Positions 1-8,733 of a stretch of DNA of 64,000 bases are shown here, in pieces (position 1 is the stretch's first letter; each line of letters opens with the position of its first letter). The stretch is taken from the NCBI GenBank assembly GCA_002352225.1, contig DEIA01000009.1, positions 981-64,980 on the forward strand. The letters run 5' to 3'. The position numbers were made by a program, and so were the translations under genes. The DNA comes from Flammeovirgaceae bacterium UBA2786. GTDB taxonomy: Bacteria > Bacteroidota > Bacteroidia > Cytophagales > Cyclobacteriaceae. Below the pieces are notes generated by a model. The model saw nothing but the letters and a program-made list of their open reading frames with translations. It searched no databases and had not been told where the DNA came from.

Positions 1-335
1 GTCTTCAGCATTTCGTCAATTTTCAATAAAGGAGAATCTCCGGCAGGGCGGTTGCTGATTTTTGTAGCTGTTGGATTTACGGGTCCTTCATACTCTTCAG
101 ATAGTTCAGGATACACCTTTGACCAATCGTATTCTTCATGCTTTGGTTCGAAAGCACTTAAGAAGAAGATGGCAGCTTCAATACTTAATCCTGCGATCAG
201 CATCAAGCTTGCACCTTCCATGTGCTCAATTTTAAACAATGCACCTATAATTACTACAGCTGCCCCAATACCATATATTTTGGGCATGATAGTAGTGTAG
301 AGTAAATTAACAAATCCGCCTTTTTTCTTTGCCAT
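1..335 (-). CDS. gldL: Gliding motility / type IX secretion motor protein GldL (3' end outside window)
   Basis: Inner-membrane protein that with GldM forms the proton-driven motor of the type IX secretion system and gliding machinery. The ATG is at 335-333 and the reading frame is open to the window edge, so the C-terminal part is missing. Two hydrophobic helices (about residues 18-36 and 41-60) carry the family's PKIYGIGAAVVIIGALFKI-type first helix and a GLSIEAAIFF second helix. Glu53 in that second helix matches the membrane glutamate known to be essential in GldL. The segment SAFEP after helix 2 is also typical. It follows gldK by 59 bp on the same strand and is probably co-transcribed with it. 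Assignment is firm from the N-terminus alone. Confidence 0.9.
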   Translation of the reverse strand, partial: MAKKKGGFVNLLYTTIMPKIYGIGAAVVIIGALFKIEHMEGASLMLIAGLSIEAAIFFLSAFEPKHEEYDWSKVYPELSEEYEGPVNPTATKISNRPAGDSPLLKIDEMLK

Positions 336-394
336 GGTTCTTAGAGATTTAAGTTTTGTCCGTTTTTTAAATTAAATATAACCAGAGTTTTTAA

Positions 395-1516
395 TTATTG
401 AAATTCAGCTCCCGATGAACGTCCCAGATTGGTCATAGCACAACGAAATCCAATATAGGCACGGGTTGAATCTTTGTATTCATAAGTTCTGGTTCCTGTT
501 TCCAGGTAATACGCCACGTCTTTCCACGAACCTCCACGTACAACTTTGCGGGCATTATAGTTTTGTCTGGAATTTCCTTCCCGATCGTAGGCATTCTTAT
601 CAATCATTTGCGGGTTCAAATCCCATACGGTAGGCACTGAAGCCGGATTGAAATCATCCAGGCACCATTCTGAAACGTTACCGGCCATATCAACTAATCC
701 ATAATCATTAGGGAAATAAACACCTACCGGAGCGGTATAGGCAAATCCATCGTCATAAAAGTTACCACGGCCTGGCTTGAAGTTAGCAAGCATACATCCT
801 TTCGAGTTTCGGATATAAGGGTTACCCCAAGGATACTTGGCCATATCACGGCCTCCACGGGCTGCATACTCCCACTCTGCTTCTGATGGCAGCCTGAAAG
901 CCGGCATGGGTGGCTGGCCACCATTAACCTGACGCCACTCATTTAAGAAGGCTGATCTCCATTTTCCAAAAAAGTTTGCTGCTTCCCAGCTTACACCTAC
1001 TACCGGATAATCCATATAGCCCGGGTGTTGCCAGTAATAATCTACCAGTGGATCGCCCATGTGGTGCGAGAAATCACGCATCCAAACGGTAGTATCCGGA
1101 TAATATTTTTCCATGAACTCCTGCTGACCAATCTGGTCGAAGTTTGTTAACCCTTCTGCACCGTTGGGATCAAGAAAGAAGGTAGTAAACTGAAGATATT
1201 CGTCATTTGTAATCTCGGTCTCATCCATGAAAAGCGGACCGATTGTGATTTGTTTGTTGAAGTTGATTTGAGTTGAGGCAGGGTCTTCATCGGCCTGGCC
1301 CATGTGGAATGTACCTGCAGGAATGGGAACCATACCATAGGGTATTACCATAGACCAGCCCTCTCTGCTCTCGAGTGTGGATTGCCCCACTACTTCGCCC
1401 CGGGCATCACCGCCTTTATTGCCGCCAATGCCCAGCAAGCCGCAGCCCCCAACCAGGGTGCCCGCTCCCAGAATTAAAGCATAGTACAGAACCTTAGGAG
1501 ATACTCTCTTCTTCAT
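395..1516 (-). CDS. gldK: Gliding motility lipoprotein GldK (sulfatase-modifying-factor fold)
   Basis: Outer-membrane-associated lipoprotein of the type IX secretion system, which with GldN forms a periplasmic ring. A signal peptide ends in the lipobox LVGGC, giving lipidated Cys25. Residues about 60-360 form a formylglycine-generating-enzyme/SUMF1 domain, shown by IPAGTFHMG, DETEITNDEYLQF, RLPSEAEWEYAARGG, MAGNVSEWCLDDF, VVRGGSW and IGFRCA. GldK uses the fold structurally and is not known to modify sulfatases. At 373 aa it is shorter than the Flavobacterium GldK, which is common in other Bacteroidota. It sits between porP and gldL, the standard order of the locus. GldJ is a paralogue with the same domain, but the gldL neighbour favours GldK. 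Confidence 0.9.
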   Translation of the reverse strand: MKKRVSPKVLYYALILGAGTLVGGCGLLGIGGNKGGDARGEVVGQSTLESREGWSMVIPYGMVPIPAGTFHMGQADEDPASTQINFNKQITIGPLFMDETEITNDEYLQFTTFFLDPNGAEGLTNFDQIGQQEFMEKYYPDTTVWMRDFSHHMGDPLVDYYWQHPGYMDYPVVGVSWEAANFFGKWRSAFLNEWRQVNGGQPPMPAFRLPSEAEWEYAARGGRDMAKYPWGNPYIRNSKGCMLANFKPGRGNFYDDGFAYTAPVGVYFPNDYGLVDMAGNVSEWCLDDFNPASVPTVWDLNPQMIDKNAYDREGNSRQNYNARKVVRGGSWKDVAYYLETGTRTYEYKDSTRAYIGFRCAMTNLGRSSGAEFQ

Positions 1517-1657
1517 ACTTTTTATGTTAGTTCCAGTCTTTCGGTTTAGTAAAGCAAACGATACAGACCCGAAAGTTATTCTTTTTCGCCTCTTTTTTAA
1601 AAACCTGAGGTGCCAAATTCAATAAATTCTGCAAAAATCCAAAATATCAGTCTCGCT

Positions 1658-2608
1658 TTAATGTCTGTAGCGAGGTGTACGTACTATCTTTTTGCCTATT
1701 GTCGGATTAACCGGCAACTCGTAGGTTAATAAAATTTCGTGCGACAAGGGTTGCTTGGCTTCTCTGTCTTTAACAATTACATCCATTCCATAACCCACGC
1801 GTAGAGCCTTGTCTTTCAACAGGCTATACCCCAGCATAACAATGGCCGCCTCAGATTGTCTGAACGACAAACCACCCCACATCTTGTCTTTGTAATGAGC
1901 TAAACCGCCCACATCGAAGGTGGTTTTTGTAAAGTCTGACTTAATTAAGGTTGAAAATTGTAGTCTCAGGTCAAAATTAACCTGGTAATAATATCCTCCG
2001 GTTACATACATATGAGGTTGAAGGGCGCTTCGTTGGCTCAACCCAAAATCAAAAGTTGATTTAATAAGGTGATTGAAGCTTACTCCTACATAATACTTCT
2101 CGCGTTGCATAAAAAGACCGGCAGCCAGATCAGGGCGAACCTGCGAGGTTTTTCCGGCCTGGTCTCGTAATAACGGGTCGTTTGGATCAATGTACCGATA
2201 CATATCAAAATCGAGTGTTTGAGAATACATACCGGCTTTTAACCCGAAACTTAGTTTAGTGTCTTTTAAGGCAAGGTGGTAGGCATACGATACCTGTGCC
2301 TCCAGGTTGTTTAATGCTCCCAGTCTGTCATTAACAATATAAGCTCCAATGCCACTTCTTAATTTGTTAAGGGGCGATGTCATAGATATGATTTGCGAAG
2401 TAGGAGCGCCTCCATCACCAAAAGAGGGTTGGTAGCCAGCCCATTGGCTACGATGCAGGGCAGTAAATTTTGTTACCCCTTCGGCACCTGCAAAACCCGG
2501 ATTATAATACATGGTATTAAACATGTAGTGCGTAAACTGTGGGTCTTGCTGGCCCAGGCATACATTAAAAATGGGTGCCAGTAGAAGTAAAAAATAGAAT
2601 TTCTTCAC
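1658..2608 (-). CDS. porP: PorP/SprF family type IX secretion outer-membrane protein
   Basis: Outer-membrane beta-barrel-like protein of the PorP/SprF family, which connects type IX secretion or surface adhesins to the outer membrane. After a signal peptide (KKFYFLLLLAPIFNVCLGQ) comes the family hallmark QDPQFTHYMFNTMYYNPGFAG, then repeated short beta-strands to a C-terminus with HEILLTYELP. I chose the GTG start at 2608. It gives a clean signal peptide, and a -33/-7 promoter pair lies at 2630-2663, which would leave the upstream ATG at 2653 untranscribed. It lies 141 bp upstream of gldK on the same strand, so it is the locus copy (PorP) and not a distant SprF paralogue. Confidence 0.88.
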   Translation of the reverse strand: MKKFYFLLLLAPIFNVCLGQQDPQFTHYMFNTMYYNPGFAGAEGVTKFTALHRSQWAGYQPSFGDGGAPTSQIISMTSPLNKLRSGIGAYIVNDRLGALNNLEAQVSYAYHLALKDTKLSFGLKAGMYSQTLDFDMYRYIDPNDPLLRDQAGKTSQVRPDLAAGLFMQREKYYVGVSFNHLIKSTFDFGLSQRSALQPHMYVTGGYYYQVNFDLRLQFSTLIKSDFTKTTFDVGGLAHYKDKMWGGLSFRQSEAAIVMLGYSLLKDKALRVGYGMDVIVKDREAKQPLSHEILLTYELPVNPTIGKKIVRTPRYRH

Positions 2609-2629
2609 AGGTTCTTTTTGAACAGGACT

Positions 2630-2663
2630 TAAAGATAAGCCAATTCTTACCACACTTTCAAAA
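2630..2663 (-). promoter_or_regulatory. Putative Bacteroidota promoter of porP-gldK-gldL
   Basis: On the minus strand TTTTG (2663-2659) is followed after 21 bp by TATCTTTA (2637-2630). This resembles the Bacteroidota -33 TTTG and -7 TAnnTTTG elements, with one mismatch in the last base. The predicted transcript starts just downstream and supports the GTG start of porP at 2608 over the ATG at 2653. It is inferred from pattern and spacing only. Confidence 0.45.
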
Positions 2664-2722
2664 CGTATGTAATTAAAGTGTAATAAAATCTAAGTATAGG
2701 TAAAAACGTATGTCTTAGTCAG

Positions 2723-3499
2723 TTATTTGATTGCATTGGCAGATCTTATATAAAGTTCGATGGCGCCTGTCATGGAGGGGGCATTGGGCAGCGGTGCTTC
2801 AATGTCCAGAAACAGGTTAGCATCGCGCACGGCTTTAGCAGTAGTAGGGCCAAATGCCGCAATTCGGGTGTTATTCTGCTTAAACTCAGGAAAGTTTGCA
2901 AACAACGAACTTATACCAGATGGACTGAAGAAGGCCAGAATATCGTAATACACATTCTTAAGGTCGCTCAGGTTAGCTGCTACAGTATGATACATGATAG
3001 CCTCTGAAAAATTGAAGTTATTCTCTGTTAGAAAATCCGGAATATCGTTCTTGCGGATATCGGAACATGGAAACAGGAATTTCTCGTTCTTATGCTTTTT
3101 AATTATCTCCAGAAGATCTTTGGTGTCTTTTAACCCCGAAAAAATTTTGCGTTTGCGAATTACAATGTATTTCTGAAGGTAGTTTGATGTTTGATCTGAG
3201 ATACAAAAATACTTCATATCAGGAGGCATCTCGATTTTTAGCTCGCGGCAAATAGAGAAGAAATGATCAACTGCATGGCGACTGGTGAAGATAATTGCTG
3301 TGTGCTGAAGAATATCTACCTTTTGTTTGCGGAAGTCTTTGATGGGGACAGCCTCTACCTGAATAAACGGCCGAAAGTCTATTTTCAAGCCGTATTTCTC
3401 TGCAAGCTTGAGGTAAGGTGAATTTGCATCGGTAGGGGGCTCCTGAGTAACCAAAATGCTTTTTACTTTTCGCATTCTGTCCGTAGCAGTTTCAATCAT
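2723..3499 (-). CDS. hemD: Uroporphyrinogen-III synthase (HemD)
   Basis: Cyclises hydroxymethylbilane to uroporphyrinogen III in haem and sirohaem biosynthesis, in the cytosol. The 258-aa product has the two-lobed HemD pattern: an N-terminal stretch SILVTQEPP, IIFTSRHAVDHFF in lobe 1, then the second lobe with DILAFFSPSGISSLFANF and AAFGPTTAKAVRDA, where the S-P-S-G and G-x-T-T-A segments are conserved. It lies 22 bp downstream of the DUF4271 gene and upstream of porP. This hemD-next-to-porP arrangement is usual in gliding Bacteroidota. The family is very divergent in sequence, so the context adds weight. A second start, MRKVKSILV, is eight residues in and also possible. Confidence 0.88.
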   Translation of the reverse strand: MIETATDRMRKVKSILVTQEPPTDANSPYLKLAEKYGLKIDFRPFIQVEAVPIKDFRKQKVDILQHTAIIFTSRHAVDHFFSICRELKIEMPPDMKYFCISDQTSNYLQKYIVIRKRKIFSGLKDTKDLLEIIKKHKNEKFLFPCSDIRKNDIPDFLTENNFNFSEAIMYHTVAANLSDLKNVYYDILAFFSPSGISSLFANFPEFKQNNTRIAAFGPTTAKAVRDANLFLDIEAPLPNAPSMTGAIELYIRSANAIK

Positions 3500-3521
3500 A
3501 TCAACACGTGTCGGGTTCTAC

Positions 3522-4589
3522 CTAAAATAATAGCATTTTCCCTACTATTATCAATGGGATAATTTCGGATGTGCAAAGGTAGGAAAATAAATGAAAAACG
3601 GGTAGGCCAGTGCGCCCCAATAATTTCAAAAACAAAAAAGCTACACTAATTAAAACAAGGGTAGCTACCGTATATAATAAACCGGCAAAGGCAGCTGGGT
3701 TGCTTATATCGAAAATATAAAAGCCAATAAGCACCAACCCCATACCAATACCCGAGATAAATAACAGTCGTACAAAATGAAAAAATTGAAATCGAACCGT
3801 ATCACGTAAGCCAAACAGGTGCGAGCAGATAAAGATCAGTAACAACTTTACCATAAGTATTGCAAACACGACTACCGATAATAACAGCCAAATACCAAAT
3901 GCAGCCGCAGTTGATTGGGTGTGGAAGTACAGGCTAATTGCAAACCGATCGGTTGAGTACTGCAACAGGATGAGGATTAACAGGGCTAAGAGAAAGCTGA
4001 CAAAGGCAAAGTATAATATGTTTAGACTAGCGCCTATCCTACCGGTTACGGTTGCATCGTCACGCTCCTGAATTGAAAACAGTTTAATCACATTCAGGTA
4101 ATCAAATAAAAGCTGAGGGCTAGCCCGAAACAATGCAACAATAAAGACCAGCAGGAAAAACAGCGCCAGAATTACAAAGTTGCTGAAATGACCGGATGGC
4201 CGTAATGCATTAAGATCTGTGTTCTTTTGATCGGGTACCATTAACCCGGTATGAAGTGCAAACACCCGTGGTTGTTGGTAAATACTCAACCGGGCAAGTC
4301 CGCCCTCTGCACGAAGTAAACTATCCGTATTTATTTTTAGTGTATCGGCCAATCGCCACGCCAGCCTGCCGTTTACAAAAACCGAAAATTCATTTCTGTT
4401 GATTATATATAAGGTGCCCCTATGCTCTTTTGCGTTCAGTTCTATATGAACCGATTGCGTTTTCTGATTTTTATATGGCATATATTGGCCATCTTGAAAC
4501 ACCTGCCATTGTGAGCGCAGATTCACTTCGTGAGTTTGCGCGTGCAGGCTGGTCGAAAAAATTATCAGAGCAACAAAAACGAATCTCAT
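3522..4589 (-). CDS. DUF4271 multi-pass membrane protein
   Basis: Conserved Bacteroidota membrane protein of unknown biochemical role, usually found beside hemD and the por/gld secretion genes. The start at 4589 gives a signal peptide (MRFVFVALIIFSTSLHAQ), followed by an exported soluble region of about 110 residues and then about seven hydrophobic helices in the DUF4271 part, including LFDYLNVIKLFSIQERDD between helices. An ATG 12 codons upstream would spoil the signal peptide. A -7-like element lies at 4598-4605. It is the first gene of the minus-strand run hemD-porP-gldK-gldL, which suggests a link to the secretion apparatus or cell envelope. The function itself is unknown. Confidence 0.8.
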   Translation of the reverse strand: MRFVFVALIIFSTSLHAQTHEVNLRSQWQVFQDGQYMPYKNQKTQSVHIELNAKEHRGTLYIINRNEFSVFVNGRLAWRLADTLKINTDSLLRAEGGLARLSIYQQPRVFALHTGLMVPDQKNTDLNALRPSGHFSNFVILALFFLLVFIVALFRASPQLLFDYLNVIKLFSIQERDDATVTGRIGASLNILYFAFVSFLLALLILILLQYSTDRFAISLYFHTQSTAAAFGIWLLLSVVVFAILMVKLLLIFICSHLFGLRDTVRFQFFHFVRLLFISGIGMGLVLIGFYIFDISNPAAFAGLLYTVATLVLISVAFLFLKLLGRTGLPVFHLFSYLCTSEIIPLIIVGKMLLF

Positions 4590-4597
4590 GCAGGCTG

Positions 4598-4605
4598 CAA
4601 AAATA
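4598..4605 (-). promoter_or_regulatory. Putative -7 element for the DUF4271-hemD operon
   Basis: The minus strand reads TATTTTTG, an exact match to the Bacteroidota -7 consensus TAnnTTTG. It lies 9 bp upstream of the chosen ATG at 4589. No good -33 element is seen at the expected distance, so this is tentative. Confidence 0.35.
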
Positions 4606-4663
4606 TCAGGAAAGCTGGTTAACACGAAATTTTGATTGATGTGCGCTTATCTTTAACTCCGAA

Positions 4664-5797
4664 ATGGCCGGGCTTTATCTACATATTCCGTTTTGCAAAC
4701 AAGCGTGTTATTACTGCGACTTCCACTTTTCGGTAAACACATCTATAAAGGCCGATTTGGTAAGGGCTATTATTAAGGAACTAGAAATGCAGGCGCATTA
4801 CCTTGCTGGTGAGCCTTTGGATACCCTTTATTTTGGAGGTGGCACACCTTCTTTACTGACAGATGACGAACTGAACGCCATACTTAATGCAATTGGGAAA
4901 CGCTATTCGGTTTCTGCAGATCCGGAAATTACGCTGGAGGCTAATCCGGATGACCTGACAAGAGAAAAGCTTGCGGCACTTGCCGGTGCAGGAATTAACC
5001 GGTTAAGCATTGGGGTTCAGTCGTTCGATAATCATGTGCTGAAATTTCTGAACCGGGCTCATACCGCTATTGAGGCTGAACAATGTATTGAAGCCGCACA
5101 TCAGGCTGGCATAAGCAACCTGAGTATTGATATTATGTTCGGGTTGCCCAACCAGCATGAATTCATTTTACAAAAAGATCTTGCCAAAGCGCTTACCCTT
5201 CAGCCAGCTCATATCTCGGTGTACTCGTTAACAGTAGAAGAAAAAACCGTATTTGGTAAGTGGGCTCAACAAGGCAAACTAAAAATAACGGACGAACCGG
5301 AAGCGGCCCAGCAGTTTGAAGTTGTAATGGATACGCTGGAAAGCAACGGCTTTATCCAATATGAAATTTCGAACTATGCAAAACCCGGGTTTGAATCGCG
5401 GCATAACAGCAGCTATTGGCAACGCAAAAAATACCTGGGTATTGGGCCAAGTGCCCATTCCTATAATGGTAATACAAGGCAATTTAATGTGCGAAACAAC
5501 TACCACTATGTGCAGGCCTTAAACACCGGAAAAATTCCATATGAAATAGAACAACTTACGCTCGCAAACAAGATTAACGAATATATTTTTACTTCCCTTA
5601 GAACCAATATCGGCTGTAGTCTTGCGGTGTTGAAAAGGGATTATGACTATGATCTTACTGCGCTACCCGGCAATCCTCTTTTGAAAATGGCGAACCAGAA
5701 CCTGATTACCCTTAAAGCCGACACGGTACTTTTAACACGGGCTGGCAAATTGGTAGCCGACCAACTCGCAATGGAGTTTTTTGCTTCAGAAAAATGA
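4664..5797 (+). CDS. hemW: Radical SAM haem chaperone HemW (coproporphyrinogen oxidase-like)
   Basis: Radical S-adenosylmethionine protein of the HemN/HemW superfamily. The [4Fe-4S] motif CKQACYYCDFHF is at residues 10-21, followed by TLYFGGGTPSLL, EANPDDLT, NRLSIGVQSF, IDIMFGLPNQ and GIGPSAHSY. HemW lacks the N-terminal extension and an extra cysteine of true HemN, as here, where the CxxxCxxC sits almost at the N-terminus. HemW is thought to bind haem and deliver it to respiratory proteins, so this is probably not an oxygen-independent coproporphyrinogen oxidase. It is divergent from the DUF4271-hemD operon and leads a plus-strand run with the next two genes. At 377 aa it has the usual length. 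Confidence 0.9.
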   Translation: MAGLYLHIPFCKQACYYCDFHFSVNTSIKADLVRAIIKELEMQAHYLAGEPLDTLYFGGGTPSLLTDDELNAILNAIGKRYSVSADPEITLEANPDDLTREKLAALAGAGINRLSIGVQSFDNHVLKFLNRAHTAIEAEQCIEAAHQAGISNLSIDIMFGLPNQHEFILQKDLAKALTLQPAHISVYSLTVEEKTVFGKWAQQGKLKITDEPEAAQQFEVVMDTLESNGFIQYEISNYAKPGFESRHNSSYWQRKKYLGIGPSAHSYNGNTRQFNVRNNYHYVQALNTGKIPYEIEQLTLANKINEYIFTSLRTNIGCSLAVLKRDYDYDLTALPGNPLLKMANQNLITLKADTVLLTRAGKLVADQLAMEFFASEK

Positions 5798-5832
5798 ACT
5801 GAAATTTCAGATATTAGCACTTTGAGTATTTG

Positions 5833-6198
5833 ATGACCAGCGAAGAAAAAAAAGTTTACCTGCTGCTAAAGGCCGTTATTTTCCACTACCATGGGTTAGA
5901 TGACGTAGAGCAAAAAGACCTGGAAATGGTGGCAGCCGATTTTGATGCACAAGATGAGCTGGCATGGGCGCTTACCTTTGTAGCCGAAGATTACCTAACC
6001 GCGTTTGACCGGGCCCGTACTTACCTCAACAACATTATTGGAGACTACCCCAAGAACAAAAGGGTTGACCTTATTAATATGGTGTGGCAATCCAACAATC
6101 TGAAAGGCTACGTTACCGAGATGGAAGCTACCGCCATGCTAAAACTTGCCCGCGACTGGAATGTGGAAAAGGAATTAATTGATCTGGTGTTGAAGTAA
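5833..6198 (+). CDS. Small conserved alpha-helical protein, TerB-like
   Basis: I do not recognise a named family with certainty. The 121-aa product is acidic, soluble and predicted helical, with no signal peptide. Its end, MEATAMLKLARDWNVEKELIDLVLK, and the central EDYLTAFDRARTYL segment resemble the helical-bundle pattern of TerB-like (tellurite resistance B) domains, but the similarity is weak. A TTG immediately precedes the ATG at 5833, and the ATG is preferred. It lies 35 bp after hemW and 9 bp before the DUF3857 protein, so it is probably co-transcribed with both. Confidence 0.65.
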   Translation: MTSEEKKVYLLLKAVIFHYHGLDDVEQKDLEMVAADFDAQDELAWALTFVAEDYLTAFDRARTYLNNIIGDYPKNKRVDLINMVWQSNNLKGYVTEMEATAMLKLARDWNVEKELIDLVLK

Positions 6199-6207
6199 AT
6201 TTTCGTC

Positions 6208-8733
6208 ATGAAGTATTTTTTTCTTGCCCTTTTATTCTGGCCATTATGTAGTTCGGGGCAGTTGGGGAATGTTAAAATAGCACCTGCCCCATCATGGGTA
6301 AAGAAGATTGATTATCCGAATTCTGTATCGGATACCAGTATGGCCTCAGGTGGGTATTACGATCTGCTTACAGAAGAGCAATTTAACCAATCCACCCAAG
6401 AAGCCTTTTCACGTTACGCGCAACTTGTTTTGTCTGAGAAGGGTTTGGGAAACGTAACCCCAATCTCAATTTCGTTCGATCCCTCCTTTCAGGAATTAGC
6501 ATTTCATAACATTACTATTATCCGCAACGGAAAGAAGCTGGAGCGTTTAAGGTTAAGCGATATTGAAGTCCTTCGGAGAGAGCAAAACCTGGAGCGGGCC
6601 GTATACGATGGCGACCTTACGGCAATCTGTAATCTTCAAGACATTCAGGTTGGCGATATTCTTGAATATTCTTTTACCATAAAGGGTTCAAACCCGGTAT
6701 TTCAAAACAAATATTTCCGCAATTACTATTTCAACTATGGCGTGCCTATTAAAAAAATTTTTTACAGGTTACTCTCGCCTTCTAACAAGCCCTTATACCT
6801 TAAAAAATTTAACCAAGCCCCCGAAGCTTTAATTAATAAGCAAGGAACTATAACGGAATACGAATGGACACTACAAGATGTTCCTTCGCTTACCATGGAA
6901 GAAAGTACCCCTTCCTGGTATAATCCCTATACTTATGTTCAGGTTTCAGAATTTAACGAATGGAAAGAAGTGGCCCAATGGGCACATTCTCTTTTCAATT
7001 TAACTCCGTCTCAAAAACTATCCGGTCAGGTTCCTGGGTTAACATCTGATCAATCCCTTGAGGAAAAAATAAAAAAATCTATTCAGTTTATTCAGGATGA
7101 AGTTCGTTATTTATCCTTTGCGGATGGCATACATGGATTTAAACCTCACCAACCCCAAAAAATTATTACGCAGCGTTTTGGTGACTGCAAAGATAAATCG
7201 CTGTTACTTGCTACAATCCTAAATGAACTTGGCGTTAAAAGCAGGCCTGTTTTAATCAATACGAGTTATGGAGCAACCCTTAGCGAAGTGTTACCATCGC
7301 CTCGTATGTTTGATCATTGCATTGTGCAATTTCAATGGCAAGACTCAACGTATTGGATAGATCCAACAATTAGTTTTCAGCGTGGACCCCTCAAAAAAAT
7401 ATTTCTTCCCAACTATACATTCGGGTTGGTAATTGACCCAAACACCAGTGGCCTTGAACCAATTCCTACAATTACCAAAGCTGGCTCTGTCAAAATTAGT
7501 GATGTTTTTGATGTTCATTCTATTGGTGGAGGCGCAACCCTACAGGTTTCTACCGTTTATAGTGGTAATGAGGCCGACTATATGCGAGAGTACTTTAAAT
7601 CAAATAGCCTGACAGAAATTGATGAGAGATATCTGAATTTTTACGCTACTGATTATCCTGATATTGAGCTTGGCGCTCCAATTAAGTATGTAGATGATGA
7701 AGTCTTTAATCATCTGACTACAACTGAAAATTATGAAATCAGTTCATTTTGGGAATTCGATTCTCTCAATCACATACACCGCGCGGCTGTCTATCCCAGA
7801 AATCTAGCCAGTTATCTCGCTACTCCAACTACAAAAATCAGGCGCATGCCGTATGCCATTGCTTATCCTCTTGATATATCCTATGATACAAAATTAAATA
7901 TGCCCGAAGATTGGTCGGTGACTGAGGCTGAAAAAACTATAGAGTCTTCTGGTTTTATTTATAAATCCAGAATTAGTTTGAAAAACAGCAATGAAGTACA
8001 CCTGAATCTTAGTTATAAAACAAAGAAACGTTACCTGGAAAAAGATGAAGTTAAGGATTATATCAAAAAGGTTAATGATGTTACAAACGATATGTCCTTT
8101 ACTCTTACTTACAAGGACGAGATGAAGACCAATAGCACATTCAATACACCTTTTTTGCTTATCGTATTGATGCTTTTTATTCCCGGTTTCTTTATCCTTA
8201 AGAAAATCTATGAATACGATCCTGAACCAAAGAGCACAACACAGTTTCACTCTATTGGCGGTTGGTTAATTCTTCCGGCAATCGGGCTTTGCTTAACCCC
8301 GTTGCGAATGGGTTACGAACTAATCAACATAGAATATTTCAACTATTCAAATTGGAGAATTTTAACTGACCCTGATTTTAGCGCTTATAATGTTGGGCTT
8401 GGTTCGTTTATCCTCATGGAACTGATCTTTAATATGGCATTCTTGTTTTTCTCTGTAGTACTTCTGATTTTATTCTTTAAACGAAGAAGTAGTGTGCCCC
8501 TTCTGGCCGCCCTTTTCTATGGGCTCAATTTTCTCTTTCTATTATTAGATGGAGTTGTTGGAGCACAGTATACAGAGGGAATGGATAAAGACACCCTAAC
8601 ATCCATTGCAAGGTCGATGGTTGGCGCCATTGTTTGGATTCCTTACTTCTTACTATCTGAAAGAAGTAAGGAAACTTTTACTCAAAGAAATTTTATCAAA
8701 ACAGATGAACCTACAAACTCATCATATCCTTAA
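6208..8733 (+). CDS. DUF3857/transglutaminase-like protein with C-terminal DUF2569-like membrane domain
   Basis: Large exported protein with three parts. A signal peptide (about 1-18) precedes a DUF3857 region (about 60-240). A transglutaminase-like core follows at about 290-400, with candidate catalytic Cys327 in FGDCKDKS, the His of MFDHCIVQF and an Asp in WIDPTISF. The C-terminal 200 residues hold five hydrophobic helices, including GGWLILPAIGLCLTPLR, which resembles DUF2569. The transglutaminase domain should lie in the periplasm, anchored by the C-terminal helices. The substrate is unknown. It follows the TerB-like gene by 9 bp. Its 3' end overlaps the convergent LytTR regulator gene by 23 bp. 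The region looks richer in A+T than its neighbours. Confidence 0.82.
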   Translation: MKYFFLALLFWPLCSSGQLGNVKIAPAPSWVKKIDYPNSVSDTSMASGGYYDLLTEEQFNQSTQEAFSRYAQLVLSEKGLGNVTPISISFDPSFQELAFHNITIIRNGKKLERLRLSDIEVLRREQNLERAVYDGDLTAICNLQDIQVGDILEYSFTIKGSNPVFQNKYFRNYYFNYGVPIKKIFYRLLSPSNKPLYLKKFNQAPEALINKQGTITEYEWTLQDVPSLTMEESTPSWYNPYTYVQVSEFNEWKEVAQWAHSLFNLTPSQKLSGQVPGLTSDQSLEEKIKKSIQFIQDEVRYLSFADGIHGFKPHQPQKIITQRFGDCKDKSLLLATILNELGVKSRPVLINTSYGATLSEVLPSPRMFDHCIVQFQWQDSTYWIDPTISFQRGPLKKIFLPNYTFGLVIDPNTSGLEPIPTITKAGSVKISDVFDVHSIGGGATLQVSTVYSGNEADYMREYFKSNSLTEIDERYLNFYATDYPDIELGAPIKYVDDEVFNHLTTTENYEISSFWEFDSLNHIHRAAVYPRNLASYLATPTTKIRRMPYAIAYPLDISYDTKLNMPEDWSVTEAEKTIESSGFIYKSRISLKNSNEVHLNLSYKTKKRYLEKDEVKDYIKKVNDVTNDMSFTLTYKDEMKTNSTFNTPFLLIVLMLFIPGFFILKKIYEYDPEPKSTTQFHSIGGWLILPAIGLCLTPLRMGYELINIEYFNYSNWRILTDPDFSAYNVGLGSFILMELIFNMAFLFFSVVLLILFFKRRSSVPLLAALFYGLNFLFLLLDGVVGAQYTEGMDKDTLTSIARSMVGAIVWIPYFLLSERSKETFTQRNFIKTDEPTNSSYP

